NCBI GenBank assembly: GCA_007123625.1
Contig: SKKS01000378.1
Coordinates: 1 to 18,569, forward strand
Source: Paracoccaceae bacterium
GTDB taxonomy: Bacteria > Pseudomonadota > Alphaproteobacteria > Rhodobacterales > Rhodobacteraceae
Length of the DNA stretch: 18,569 bases
Reading direction: 5' to 3'
In this document: positions 7,242 to 14,458 of the stretch, piece after piece
How the letters are laid out: every line of letters begins with the position of its first letter
How positions within the stretch are numbered: position 1 is the first letter of the stretch
The notes under the pieces: model-generated
Database searches by the model: none
Seen by the model: only the letters and a program-made list of their open reading frames with translations
What the model was told of the DNA's origin: nothing
Translations under genes and position numbers: made by a program

Positions 7242-9712
7242 GTCGCAGGCCTCCAGTCCGGCGCGCCCGGCGCGATGTGGCGCCCCATCGGTGCGGGTTC
7301 GGTACCGCCGAGGGTGCTCAGTCCGCGCGCCGGGCCCGTGGGCTCGGCGTGCTGGCTCCGGGCGGCAGGGGAGATCGGAATCGGGACAGCGACTTCTTCC
7401 GGTGCCGGATCGAAGGTTTCGCCAAAAGCCAGCAGATGCGCGGGGATAGACCTTTCGCGGGCCGCTTCGCGTTCGGCCAGGCGTGCCTTGCGCAGGCGCG
7501 CAGGCTCGGCGATCAAGGCGCGCATGGTGAACCAGACCCCGGTAAACGCCAGCCCCACGACATAGGCCATGCCCACAGTCATCGGCTTGGGGTTGTTGCG
7601 GCTGGCGCGCACAGATTCCCAAGCGGCACTGTCACCGAAGATCAGATGCGCGACCGTTTCGCGCACGGCCATCGGCTGGTCGGGATCATAGCGCACGCCC
7701 ACGACAATGCCCTTGTTGTCGCGCTGGATGCTTTTCACCTGAACCCGGACTGCATTTTCCAGATGCGGCGATTTCGGAAACTCGGGCGTGAAATAGAACA
7801 CATGCCCTTCGCCCAGTCCGGCGATCTCGCGCGGGTCCGTGTCCGGACCGGGACGCAGCCTCAACCGCGCCCCATTGGTCGAGGCATCGAGCACGGTGGC
7901 AGCGACAAAGGTGAAATCCTCGCGCCCGACAGCGGCGACGGCGGGCACCTCCATGCTGACCCGGGGTGCAGCCCGCCGCTGCTGCCGCTCTGCGATGCTG
8001 CGCAGTGCCGCTGACAAGATAAGGAAGTTGAAGATCGCCCAGCCCCCAACGATCATGAGGATGTTGTGATCCCCCGGGAAAAGAGCCCAGCGGATGCCTG
8101 CGGCGATCACCCCCAGTCCCGCCAGAACCCAGACGAACAGCAAGGGCTGGAAGATCGGGGTCACGAAATCCTCGTTCAGGATTTCATCCTTGGCGGTGAC
8201 GTTGAACTTGGCGCCGCGCGGTTTGACAAGGGTGCGCAGAACGACGCCCGACAGATACGGCGCCTGCGCGGTTTCATAGATCTCCGAGATCAAGGGCCAG
8301 CGCACGCGCGCATAAAGCGCATTCTGGACCATGAAGCTGACCAGCATGTAGCTGGACATGTAGACCAGAACCTCCTGGATCGTCGCCACGAAGATCTGCA
8401 GGCCGAAGAACAGATACGCCAGAGGCGCCAGGATAAAGGTCATCCGCACCAGTGGAAACAACCAGAAGGTCATCGAATTGATGTAGCATAGCCGTTGCGT
8501 CAGGCTCATTCCCTTGCGACGCAAAGGATTTTTCAACATCAGAAGCTGCATCATCCCCGCTGCCCAGCGCCCGCGCTGCTGGATGAAGGTAATGAAGGTC
8601 TCGGGCTGTAGCCCGGCGATCATCGCATGATCGACATAAAGGCTTTTCCAGCCGCGACTGTGGATCTCCAGCGCAGTTTCTGCATCCTCGGTGATGGTTT
8701 CGCCTGCGAAGCCACCGACCTCGTCCAGCGCCGCCCGCCGCAGCACCGCGGCCGAGCCGCAAAAGAATGCACCGCCCCAGCGGTCCAGCCCCCGGTGGCC
8801 CTGGTGATAGAACATCTCGTTCTCGGGGGGGCACTCCTTGCGCAAGCCAAGGTTGCGATCGATAGGATCGGGGTTGAGAAAGAAGTGCGGTGTCTGAACC
8901 AGAAACAGCTTCGGGTCCTCGACAAAGTATCCCACGGTCCGCGCCAGGAAATCGCGCGACGGCACATGGTCGGCATCGAACACCACCACCAGGTCGCCGT
9001 TCAGCCGCTCAAGCGCGGCGGACATGTTCCCGGCCTTGGCGTGTTCATTCAGCGCCCGGGTCGAGTACATGACCCCCAGTTCCTCGCACAGCGCCATCAG
9101 TTCGCGGCGCCGCTTGCGGGCGCCGTCGGCGATTTGCGGGTCCTCGTGATTGCAACGCTGGTCGGTACCGCCATCGTCGCACAGCACCACCGTCCGCTTG
9201 GACGACGGATAGTGCATGTTCTTCGCCGCCGAGAGGGTGATGCTGAGCATCTCGACCGGTTCGTTGTAGCTGGGAACAAGGATGTCCACGGTCGGCAGTT
9301 CATCCACCGCCACCTTGGGCGGCAGGCTGCGCGTCACCGGGTCTGCAGTGATAAAGGAACTGATGAAGAAAACCATGATCGCATAGGTTTCGACCGCAAA
9401 CAACAAGATTGCGGCGACAAAGGAAACCGGCTCGTCAATGGGGGGCAGGGTTTCGGTCAGCCGCCACGCCCAGTAGCGCATGACCACGACGCTTGCGATC
9501 GCCAGCAACACGAACCGCGCGACGATGTTGCGCAAGGTGAATGGCTTGAGCGCCGCCACCAGAAGCACCGCGCTCAGACCCATCAAGCCTTGAACGGCGG
9601 TCGAGGTCGGAATGCTAACCAGGAACATGATCTTGGCAAGCAACAAGCCCCAAAGAAGAAACATGAGAATTTCCGAGGGCTTAAGCTTGCGTGTGGCGAT
9701 AAGCAGGCTCAA
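7238..9712 (-). CDS. bcsA: Cellulose synthase catalytic subunit BcsA (GT2 with PilZ domain)
   Basis: Inner-membrane processive glycosyltransferase that makes beta-1,4-glucan from UDP-glucose and extrudes it when c-di-GMP is bound. With the TTG start at 9712 the protein is 824 aa. Family-2 motifs are CDDGG (D180), DADH (D246, D248), TED (341-343) and QQRGRW (Q379, R382, W383); the gating loop FNVTAK is at 503-508; the PilZ motifs are RAAPR (580-584) and DASTNG (609-614). These numbers coincide with those I recall for R. sphaeroides BcsA, which supports this start. TTG is preceded by AAAGGA at 8 bases. A GTG at 9796 would add 28 residues and overlap bcsN by 50 bases. The C-terminal Pro/Ala-rich tail is some 35 residues longer than the R. 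sphaeroides protein as I recall it. The first of about eight membrane segments begins near residue 14. Confidence 0.96.
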   Translation of the reverse strand: MSLLIATRKLKPSEILMFLLWGLLLAKIMFLVSIPTSTAVQGLMGLSAVLLVAALKPFTLRNIVARFVLLAIASVVVMRYWAWRLTETLPPIDEPVSFVAAILLFAVETYAIMVFFISSFITADPVTRSLPPKVAVDELPTVDILVPSYNEPVEMLSITLSAAKNMHYPSSKRTVVLCDDGGTDQRCNHEDPQIADGARKRRRELMALCEELGVMYSTRALNEHAKAGNMSAALERLNGDLVVVFDADHVPSRDFLARTVGYFVEDPKLFLVQTPHFFLNPDPIDRNLGLRKECPPENEMFYHQGHRGLDRWGGAFFCGSAAVLRRAALDEVGGFAGETITEDAETALEIHSRGWKSLYVDHAMIAGLQPETFITFIQQRGRWAAGMMQLLMLKNPLRRKGMSLTQRLCYINSMTFWLFPLVRMTFILAPLAYLFFGLQIFVATIQEVLVYMSSYMLVSFMVQNALYARVRWPLISEIYETAQAPYLSGVVLRTLVKPRGAKFNVTAKDEILNEDFVTPIFQPLLFVWVLAGLGVIAAGIRWALFPGDHNILMIVGGWAIFNFLILSAALRSIAERQQRRAAPRVSMEVPAVAAVGREDFTFVAATVLDASTNGARLRLRPGPDTDPREIAGLGEGHVFYFTPEFPKSPHLENAVRVQVKSIQRDNKGIVVGVRYDPDQPMAVRETVAHLIFGDSAAWESVRASRNNPKPMTVGMAYVVGLAFTGVWFTMRALIAEPARLRKARLAEREAARERSIPAHLLAFGETFDPAPEEVAVPIPISPAARSQHAEPTGPARGLSTLGGTEPAPMGRHIAPGAPDWRPAT

Positions 9713-9720
9713 GGCAATAA

Positions 9721-9726
9721 TCCTTT
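9721..9726 (-). promoter_or_regulatory. Ribosome binding site that fixes the bcsA start
   Basis: Read on the minus strand this is AAAGGA, 8 bases before a TTG at 9712-9710. No comparable site precedes the upstream GTG at 9796, and the first ATG of the frame is inside the first membrane helix. The site favours a non-AUG start, which could lower BcsA output relative to BcsB, whose ATG has a stronger GGAGG. Confidence 0.6.
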
Positions 9727-9746
9727 CGGGTATCTGGAAATGTATT

Positions 9747-10427
9747 TCATCTGTATGAAGGGGTATGCGCGGTACCCAGCCCGAACGCCGCCTCACTTAT
9801 CGGTGCGAGTGCCTGCTCGACACTGCCGTGCACGCAATTGCGCAGCATCATGTCAAGCGCGGTGCTGCCGCGCGGCAAAGGCCGGGCGCCGGTGTCCACG
9901 CGCCGGAAGGCCAGCACGCACACCAACCCGTCGGAAACACGGCGGCTTGTATAAACGAAGCTGCCGTAGCGGTCCTGTGTCACCATCAGGTCGCCTTCGG
10001 AAACGTTGCCAAAGGGCGTCGGCACACCGCCAAAGCGTTGCAGGACTTCCGATAGCGTCAGGCGGTTCGCGCTGGCGCTGCCCGACGTCTGCGCACGCAG
10101 CATCAGTTTGTTCTCGCCCGCCAGCGATGTGGGATTCGGCAAGGCGACCTGCTGTTCGATGGCGCTGTGAAGGTCGCGCTGCAGCACCAGAAGCGCATGC
10201 GGCGCGTTCACAAACGCCCGCGACGGCTGCACGATCTGGTATTGCGCAGTGGCCTCGGCGCTTTCGATCCGCTCACCCGCAGGCAGCCCGAAGTTTCGCT
10301 GAATGCCTGACGTATCGCAGGCACTCATGAACAACAGCATGCCCACCGCAGCGGAGGCCCCGATCTGCCTGCCTCTGGCTCCGCGCCACCGTGTTCGGCG
10401 CTGCGGCACCTTGCTGGCGCCACCCAT
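9747..10427 (-). CDS. bcsN: BcsN-like cellulose biosynthesis lipoprotein
   Basis: First gene of the cellulose operon, ending 34 bases before the proposed bcsA start. The start at 10427 gives MGGASKVPQR and 226 aa; it follows AAGGGA at a short gap. An ATG at 10442 (MLRDAMGG...) is an alternative five residues longer. A basic N-region and hydrophobic core lead to a lipobox-like FMSAC37, followed by Asp at +2; in E. coli Asp+2 keeps lipoproteins in the inner membrane. The mature part has a YQIVQPSRAFVNAP segment and a C-terminal half with VCVLAFRRVD and LDMMLRNCVHGSVEQAL. The name BcsN rests on its position and on my recollection of that small alphaproteobacterial family, not on a catalytic motif. 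Its molecular role is unknown; an envelope accessory role in cellulose export or assembly is inferred. Confidence 0.65.
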   Translation of the reverse strand: MGGASKVPQRRTRWRGARGRQIGASAAVGMLLFMSACDTSGIQRNFGLPAGERIESAEATAQYQIVQPSRAFVNAPHALLVLQRDLHSAIEQQVALPNPTSLAGENKLMLRAQTSGSASANRLTLSEVLQRFGGVPTPFGNVSEGDLMVTQDRYGSFVYTSRRVSDGLVCVLAFRRVDTGARPLPRGSTALDMMLRNCVHGSVEQALAPISEAAFGLGTAHTPSYR

Positions 10428-10531
10428 TGCATCCCTTAACATGAACCCTGCCCTGACTTGTCCAGAGCAAACAGCGTCCAGCCTGCGCCACACGGGAATC
10501 GGACCCATGCAGCCACACAGCTTACGCGTCT

Positions 10532-10556
10532 TTGCCTGAACAGATGTTCTTGCCTG
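10532..10556. repeat. Inverted repeat framed by a 7-bp direct repeat in the bcs leader
   Basis: GAACA-GA-TGTTC (10538-10549) is a perfect 5-bp inverted pair. It sits between two copies of TTGCCTG (10532-10538 and 10550-10556), 18 bases apart. On the minus strand it lies roughly 30 bases downstream of the presumed transcription start, so it could be an operator for a dimeric repressor. The repeats are short and could be chance. Confidence 0.35.
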
Positions 10557-10583
10557 TGCCTCGGTCGTCTCTTTTTTTCAAAG

Positions 10584-10610
10584 ATTATCGCCAAAGGCAA
10601 AAATTCGCAA
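10584..10610 (-). promoter_or_regulatory. Candidate promoter for the bcs operon
   Basis: On the minus strand TTGCGA (4 of 6) is followed after 15 bases by GATAAT (5 of 6), then an A-rich run. The spacer is shorter than the usual 17, so this is a weak or activator-dependent candidate. It is the best sigma-70-like match I saw in the AT-rich part of this gap. Confidence 0.3.
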
Positions 10611-10829
10611 CTCTCGCATCGGTTTGCGCGAAAGATTTAAAGTTTGATCTTAATGGTATGGAAGGCTGCACGCATACTCAAGCGCGGACATCAACCTATG
10701 CTTGCAAGTGCCCGTTTTACACATCTTTGCACAAACCCGATATATTGCAGGGTTTCCGTGACCGGGAACATGATGTGTCTTCCAACCGCGGCGCACGGAT
10801 GAAAACGCAGGCAAGTCAGGAGCACGGCA

Positions 10830-10855
10830 CGGCTGTTGCCATGCAGCAACAGCCG
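10830..10855 (-). terminator. Terminator-like hairpin after the HPF-like gene
   Basis: CGGCTGTTGC and GCAACAGCCG form a perfect 10-bp stem with a 6-base loop, starting about 10 bases past the stop of the minus-strand HPF-like gene. No T-run follows immediately on that strand; a TTTT occurs some 20 bases on. It would separate the thyA-folA-HPF transcript from the cellulose operon. Confidence 0.6.
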
Positions 10856-10864
10856 CGCGCGGTT

Positions 10865-11182
10865 TCAGCGCCGCTGGCGCATCTTGCCCAGTTCCGTGTC
10901 CAGAACATTGCGCAGCTTGTCCACCGCGCCACTGACCGCCGACTGGATGCTGTCGGCCGCATGAGTCGCCGACACCGGCGCACGCCCTTCAAGTCGCGCC
11001 TCGACCTGGCAGCGCTTGTCATCCGGCCCGGACTTGTGGGCGTTCTGGTCCTGGATATGCACCTCGATCCGGGTAATCCCTTCGGAGATGGCGCCAAGCT
11101 TCGATTTCACGACCGATTCCACATGGGCAACCACATCGCTGCGCCCTTGAATCACGTTGTCGGTGTTTACCTGAATCTTCAT
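10865..11182 (-). CDS. Short HPF/RaiA-family ribosome-associated protein
   Basis: A 105-aa protein starting MKIQVNTDN, with the beta-alpha-beta-beta-beta-alpha pattern of the S30AE (ribosome hibernation/RaiA) fold. It has an RIEVHIQDQN strand, a KRCQVEARLEGRAP strand pair with basic residues, and a long C-terminal helix (ADSIQSAVSGAVDKLRNVLD). Family members bind the 30S decoding region and silence or dimerise idle ribosomes. Alphaproteobacteria usually carry a long HPF of nearly twice this size with an extra dimerisation domain; that domain is absent here. The ATG at 11182 has GGAAGGA about 13 bases upstream, a loose fit. It lies 61 bases after folA on the same strand, likely the same transcript. 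It may be a stress-related modulator rather than the main HPF. Confidence 0.7.
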   Translation of the reverse strand: MKIQVNTDNVIQGRSDVVAHVESVVKSKLGAISEGITRIEVHIQDQNAHKSGPDDKRCQVEARLEGRAPVSATHAADSIQSAVSGAVDKLRNVLDTELGKMRQRR

Positions 11183-11243
11183 TGTCCCATGTCCTTCCAG
11201 TGATGGGCCGCTGCGCCGTGGGTCGTCCGCAGGGCGTACAAGT

Positions 11244-11735
11244 TCAGCCGTCAACGGCACCGCGCAGATACTCCGTCACCGCACAACGCGGTGCTGCGGC
11301 GCGCAGTTCCAGAACCTGCGCCGCGCGCCAGCTTGCAGCGTTGAACGCGGGAAAAAATGTGTCCGCCTCGGGAACATCCAGGTCGACCTCGGTCACCAGC
11401 ATCCGGTCGGCGCGCGGCATGAGCGCGGCATATACCCCGGCGCCGCCGATACCATAGACTCGCGCGTGCCCGGCCTTGCGCGCCATTGCCAGCGCGTCAT
11501 CGACCGAACGGACGCAGGCGTTGGGGCCCTCCAGATCGCGCGCGCTCACAACAAGGTTCAGCCGCCGCGGAAGCGGCCTTCGCGGCAGGCTCTCCCAAGT
11601 GCGCCGCCCCATGATCACGGCCCCTCCCAGGGTCTCGCGCTGAAAGAACGCCAGGTCCTCGGGCGCTTCCCAGGGGATCGTCCCGCCAAGGCCGATCGCG
11701 CCACGGCGCGCGCGCGCCACGATCAGGGTCAGCAT
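11244..11735 (-). CDS. folA: Dihydrofolate reductase
   Basis: Reduces dihydrofolate to tetrahydrofolate with NADPH, regenerating the cofactor that ThyA oxidises. The start is the ATG at 11735 (MLTLIVARARRGAIG), preceded by CGGAG at 7 bases. The open frame extends further upstream but that part is low-complexity and precedes the conserved N-terminal strand. The 163-aa product matches the family's usual length. Landmarks include the GTIPWEAPEDLAFF segment with Asp27 at the substrate-protonating position (as in E. coli), MGRRTWESLP (42-51) and the NADPH-binding GIGGAGVY (95-102). It follows thyA by 109 bases on the same strand, the common thyA-folA pairing. Confidence 0.95.
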   Translation of the reverse strand: MLTLIVARARRGAIGLGGTIPWEAPEDLAFFQRETLGGAVIMGRRTWESLPRRPLPRRLNLVVSARDLEGPNACVRSVDDALAMARKAGHARVYGIGGAGVYAALMPRADRMLVTEVDLDVPEADTFFPAFNAASWRAAQVLELRAAAPRCAVTEYLRGAVDG

Positions 11736-11844
11736 GCGCCGCTCCGGACTGCGCCCGGCCCCGCACACGTCGGGGCGGGCGCAAGGGTGGGTGGGTGGGG
11801 CGACCGCTCTGGCGGGTGTGGGGCCGGGCCCTGCCGTAACTCTT

Positions 11845-12624
11845 TCATACCGCCACCGGCGCGCGGATGGCGGGGTGGGGGTCGTAGCCGGTGATCTCGA
11901 TATCGTCATATCCGAAATCGGACAGGTCCGTCACCGTCCGCCGGAACGTCAGTTGCGGCAGGGGGCGCGGGGCGCGCGCAAGCTGTTCGCGCACCTGGTC
12001 CATGTGGTTCGAATAGATATGCGCATCGCCGATCGACAGGATGAAATCGCCGGGCGCGTGACCGGTCACATGCGCCAGCATGTGCTGCAGCAGCGCGTAC
12101 GAGGCGATGTTGAACGGCACGCCCAGGAACATGTCGGCAGAGCGCTGGTAAAGCTGCAGATGCAGCCGTCCTCCCAGCACCCGCACCTGCCAGAGCGTAT
12201 GGCATGGAGGCAACGCCATGTGCGGTACATCCACAGGGTTCCAGGCCGACACCAACAGCCGACGACTGTGCGGTTGCGCGCGGATTTGCGCCACCAGCCC
12301 CGCGATCTGGTCCACGCCGCCGAAATCGCGCCACTGCTTCCCATACACAGGGCCAAGATCGCCCGCCGCGTCGGCCCACTCGTTCCATATCGACACGCCG
12401 TTCTTGCGCAGATAAGCGATGTTCGTGTCGCCGGACAGGAACCATAGCAACTCGTGGATCACGGATTTCAGGTGCACCCGTTTGGTGGTGACCAGTGGAA
12501 AACCCTTGGCCAGCGGAAACCGCATCTGCAGCCCGAAGCACGAAAGCGTCCCGGTGCCGGTGCGGTCGTCGGACGGCTCGCCAGTATCAAACACGTGTTT
12601 CAGGGCATCCAGATAGGTCTGCAT
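11845..12624 (-). CDS. thyA: Thymidylate synthase ThyA
   Basis: Makes dTMP from dUMP using methylene-tetrahydrofolate as carbon donor and reductant. The ATG at 12624 gives MQTYLDALKHVFDTG and 259 aa, close to the 264 of E. coli; GGAG precedes it at a short distance, and the in-frame sequence farther upstream is not family-like. Motifs are SDDRTGTGT (phosphate-binding Arg21), the catalytic Cys141 in LPPCHTLWQ, LYQRSADMFLGVPFNIASY and GDAHIYSNH. It is the first gene of a minus-strand thyA-folA group. A 131-bp spacer separates it from the divergent gloA; I saw no clear promoter there beyond a repeated TTGCGCC. Confidence 0.97.
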   Translation of the reverse strand: MQTYLDALKHVFDTGEPSDDRTGTGTLSCFGLQMRFPLAKGFPLVTTKRVHLKSVIHELLWFLSGDTNIAYLRKNGVSIWNEWADAAGDLGPVYGKQWRDFGGVDQIAGLVAQIRAQPHSRRLLVSAWNPVDVPHMALPPCHTLWQVRVLGGRLHLQLYQRSADMFLGVPFNIASYALLQHMLAHVTGHAPGDFILSIGDAHIYSNHMDQVREQLARAPRPLPQLTFRRTVTDLSDFGYDDIEITGYDPHPAIRAPVAV

Positions 12625-12755
12625 GGTATCTCCGACAGCGCAGCAGAACAGGCATGCGCCATGTTTTGCGCCAGAACCGGCCGGGGCGCAACCGCTTGCG
12701 GTCTTGCGCCGCGTGCCCAAGCCACTAGGTTCAGCCTCAGCAACGGAGGGAACCG

Positions 12756-13178
12756 ATGAAATACCTGCACACAATGGTCCGGGTGAAGGACCTTGACGAC
12801 TCGATCGCCTTCTACCGCCTGCTGGGGCTTGAGGAAACGCGCCGCTACGACAGCGACGCGGGGCGCTTCACGCTGGTGTTCATGGCACCGCCGGGGCAAC
12901 CCGAATGTCCTTTGGAGCTGACGTACAACTGGGACGGTGATGACGGTCTGCCTTCGGACAGCCGCCACTTCGGCCACCTTGCCTATGGGGTCAGCGACAT
13001 CTATGCAAAATGCCAGGAGCTGATGGACAACGGCGTGAGCATCAACCGCCCTCCGCGCGACGGGCGGATGGCGTTCGTGCGCTCGCCCGACAACATCTCG
13101 ATCGAGTTGCTGCAACAAGGCGACCCTCTGCCACCGGCGGAACCTTGGGCAAGCATGGGCAACACCGGACACTGGTAA
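12756..13178 (+). CDS. gloA: Glyoxalase I (lactoylglutathione lyase)
   Basis: Isomerises the hemithioacetal of methylglyoxal and glutathione to S-lactoylglutathione, a detoxification step in the cytoplasm. The 140-aa protein has two betaalphabetabetabeta (VOC) modules with metal ligands in the expected places: His5 (LHTMVRV), Glu54 (LELTYNWD), His74 (FGHLAYGV) and Glu117 (ISIELLQ). The NWD after Glu54 is typical of Ni-type bacterial GloA. GGAGG precedes the ATG by 7 bases. It diverges from thyA and converges on the ATPase gene, so it is probably monocistronic. Confidence 0.93.
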   Translation: MKYLHTMVRVKDLDDSIAFYRLLGLEETRRYDSDAGRFTLVFMAPPGQPECPLELTYNWDGDDGLPSDSRHFGHLAYGVSDIYAKCQELMDNGVSINRPPRDGRMAFVRSPDNISIELLQQGDPLPPAEPWASMGNTGHW

Positions 13179-13180
13179 GG

Positions 13181-13203
13181 CGCGCGCACCCGTTCAGCGC
13201 GCG
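13181..13203. terminator. GC hairpin between convergent gloA and the ATPase gene
   Basis: CGCGCGC (13181-13187) pairs with GCGCGCG (13197-13203) over a 9-base loop. It begins 2 bases after the gloA stop and covers the stop codon of the opposing gene. With only 15 bases between the stops it could serve both transcripts, but there is no U-run, and GC runs of this length are common at this base composition. Confidence 0.3.
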
Positions 13204-14030
13204 TAGACACCTGGGCCAAAGAACAACCCGTCATCGAGCACCGCCTGAACGGTCTTGCGCCGTACCATAGTGTCTGTTTCGGCGAAGGCATAGGTCAGCG
13301 ACAGGTCGCACAACTGGTTGATCAGGCGCGGGATACCGGTTGCCGCGTCGGCCACCAACTCGGCGGCCTGTCGGCTGAAGATCGCAGGGCGTCCGCCCGC
13401 GACCTTGATGCGATGGGCGATATAACGGGCAACCGTTTCGGGGTCCATCGCGGGAATATGATAGTTCGCCGCCACGCGCTGCGCGAACTGGGTCAGTTGC
13501 GGGCGACGCACCATGTCGCGCAACTCGGGTTGGCCGACAAGAAACAACTGCAGTACATCTTCCTTGCCGATGTTGATGTTGGTCAGCATCCGAAGCTCCT
13601 CGAGCGCTTCCATGCTCAGGTTCTGGGCCTCGTCGATGATCAGGACCACGCGGCGTCCTTCGTTGTATTCATTGATAAAGAATTCGCGCACACGACGAAA
13701 CGTGCGCTCGTCCCCGGTGCTCTGGTTCGCAAGCTCGGGAAGCAGCCACTGCAGGATGTCACGCGTGCCGGGGCGGGTGTTCGTGACCATGGACAGCGTG
13801 ATGTCCTCGTCCAGATCCTCGACGAAGTACTGCAGGAGAAGAGTTTTGCCTGACCCGATCTCACCGGTCATCAGGGTGATGGGCGCAGCGGTGCTCAGCC
13901 CGTACTGCAGCATGGCATAGGCACCTCTGTGCGCCTCGGTCCAGAACAGGAACTCCGGATCCGGTGTCAGCGCGAAAGGGCGCTGCGCAAGGCCGAAGTG
14001 TTCAAGATAGGATGCGAATCTGCCTGCCAT
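13194..14030 (-). CDS. ExeA-like AAA ATPase, probably linked to exopolysaccharide/secretion
   Basis: A 278-aa cytoplasmic P-loop ATPase. The start at 14030 gives MAGRFASYLEHFGLAQRPFALTP, matching the FGL..RPF.LTPDP..LF opening typical of ExeA/GspA-type and EPS-associated ATPases; in-frame GTG and ATG codons at 14129 and 14123 would add a non-conserved 31-33 residue lead. Walker A is GEIGSGKT (56-63), Walker B VVLIIDEAQN (128-137), sensor 1 LVGQPEL (164-170), and a candidate arginine finger is Arg185 (FAQRV). It ends soon after the ATPase lid, with no transmembrane helix and no peptidoglycan-binding domain, unlike full ExeA. It faces away from an ExoY-type sugar transferase, so a role in polysaccharide assembly is plausible; DNA-transposition AAA relatives (TniB/MuB type) are less likely because no transposase is nearby. 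Confidence 0.8.
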   Translation of the reverse strand: MAGRFASYLEHFGLAQRPFALTPDPEFLFWTEAHRGAYAMLQYGLSTAAPITLMTGEIGSGKTLLLQYFVEDLDEDITLSMVTNTRPGTRDILQWLLPELANQSTGDERTFRRVREFFINEYNEGRRVVLIIDEAQNLSMEALEELRMLTNINIGKEDVLQLFLVGQPELRDMVRRPQLTQFAQRVAANYHIPAMDPETVARYIAHRIKVAGGRPAIFSRQAAELVADAATGIPRLINQLCDLSLTYAFAETDTMVRRKTVQAVLDDGLFFGPGVYAR

Positions 14031-14243
14031 TTGCCCCCACGCCGGGTCCCGCGCGCCCAGCTTCGACTTTGGTGGGTATATCGGAAGAATGGCAGAATTT
14101 GAATCCAATCCGGGCGATTTCATGACCACACCCGACGGCTAGAAAGATGAACCCCGTCAGCAACGAAAGACCAAGTTCGTTGCGCCTAACGTTCCTGCTG
14201 CACCGCCCGTTGCGCATTTTGCGACAGGTCGATTTCGATTTTC

Positions 14244-14263
14244 ATCACGAAGTGAATCACGAA
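14244..14263. repeat. Tandem direct repeat ATCACGAA, 12-bp period
   Basis: ATCACGAA occurs at 14244-14251 and again at 14256-14263, putting the copies about one helical turn apart on the same face of the DNA. It is preceded by two copies of TCGATT at a 6-base period. This is the geometry of a tandem activator or response-regulator site, but only two copies are present. Confidence 0.4.
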
Positions 14264-14458
14264 ATACAACTATAGCTTGTATTATTTGAATAGTATTCTC
14301 TCTTTGCGGGAACTCAGGGTTGTCGCTGATTCGGTTTCCTCTAAGCCAAGTGTTAATCGTTTTCCATTATTAGTTGTTTAATTAAATTAAATACATCTTC
14401 TGATTGCATATCAGCAAGGCGCACCGCGCACCATTTCACTCAACCATAAGGAGTGTTG

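Larger units (their letters stand above)
10428..10864. other. Intergenic leader/promoter region of the cellulose operon
   Basis: 437 bases without a supportable gene, between the HPF-like gene and bcsN, both on the minus strand. The stretch around 10561-10660 is clearly richer in A+T than the flanking genes. It holds the HPF terminator hairpin (10830-10855), a candidate minus-strand promoter (10584-10610) and a direct/inverted repeat cluster (10532-10556), leaving a leader of about 150 bases before bcsN. No riboswitch fold was recognised. Confidence 0.7.

Noticed and set aside
7242..7622. N-terminal extension of the bcsB frame
   Set aside because: It overlaps the end of bcsA, precedes the signal peptide and is poor in conserved character; the ATG at 7241 has GGAGG and the ATGA overlap.
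8627..10330. 567-codon open frame on the plus strand opposite bcsA and bcsN
   Set aside because: Antisense to two well-supported genes; Arg/His/Gln-rich low-complexity translation typical of high-G+C shadow frames, with no recognisable domain.
10637..10654. TTAA pair upstream of the bcs operon as a CtrA site
   Set aside because: Spacing between the two TTAA elements is 9 bases, not 7, so it does not fit the CtrA consensus.
11736..11909. N-terminal extension of the folA frame
   Set aside because: Extra 58 residues are Pro/Arg/Ala-rich and run into thyA; DHFR begins with the MLTLIVARA strand at 11735.
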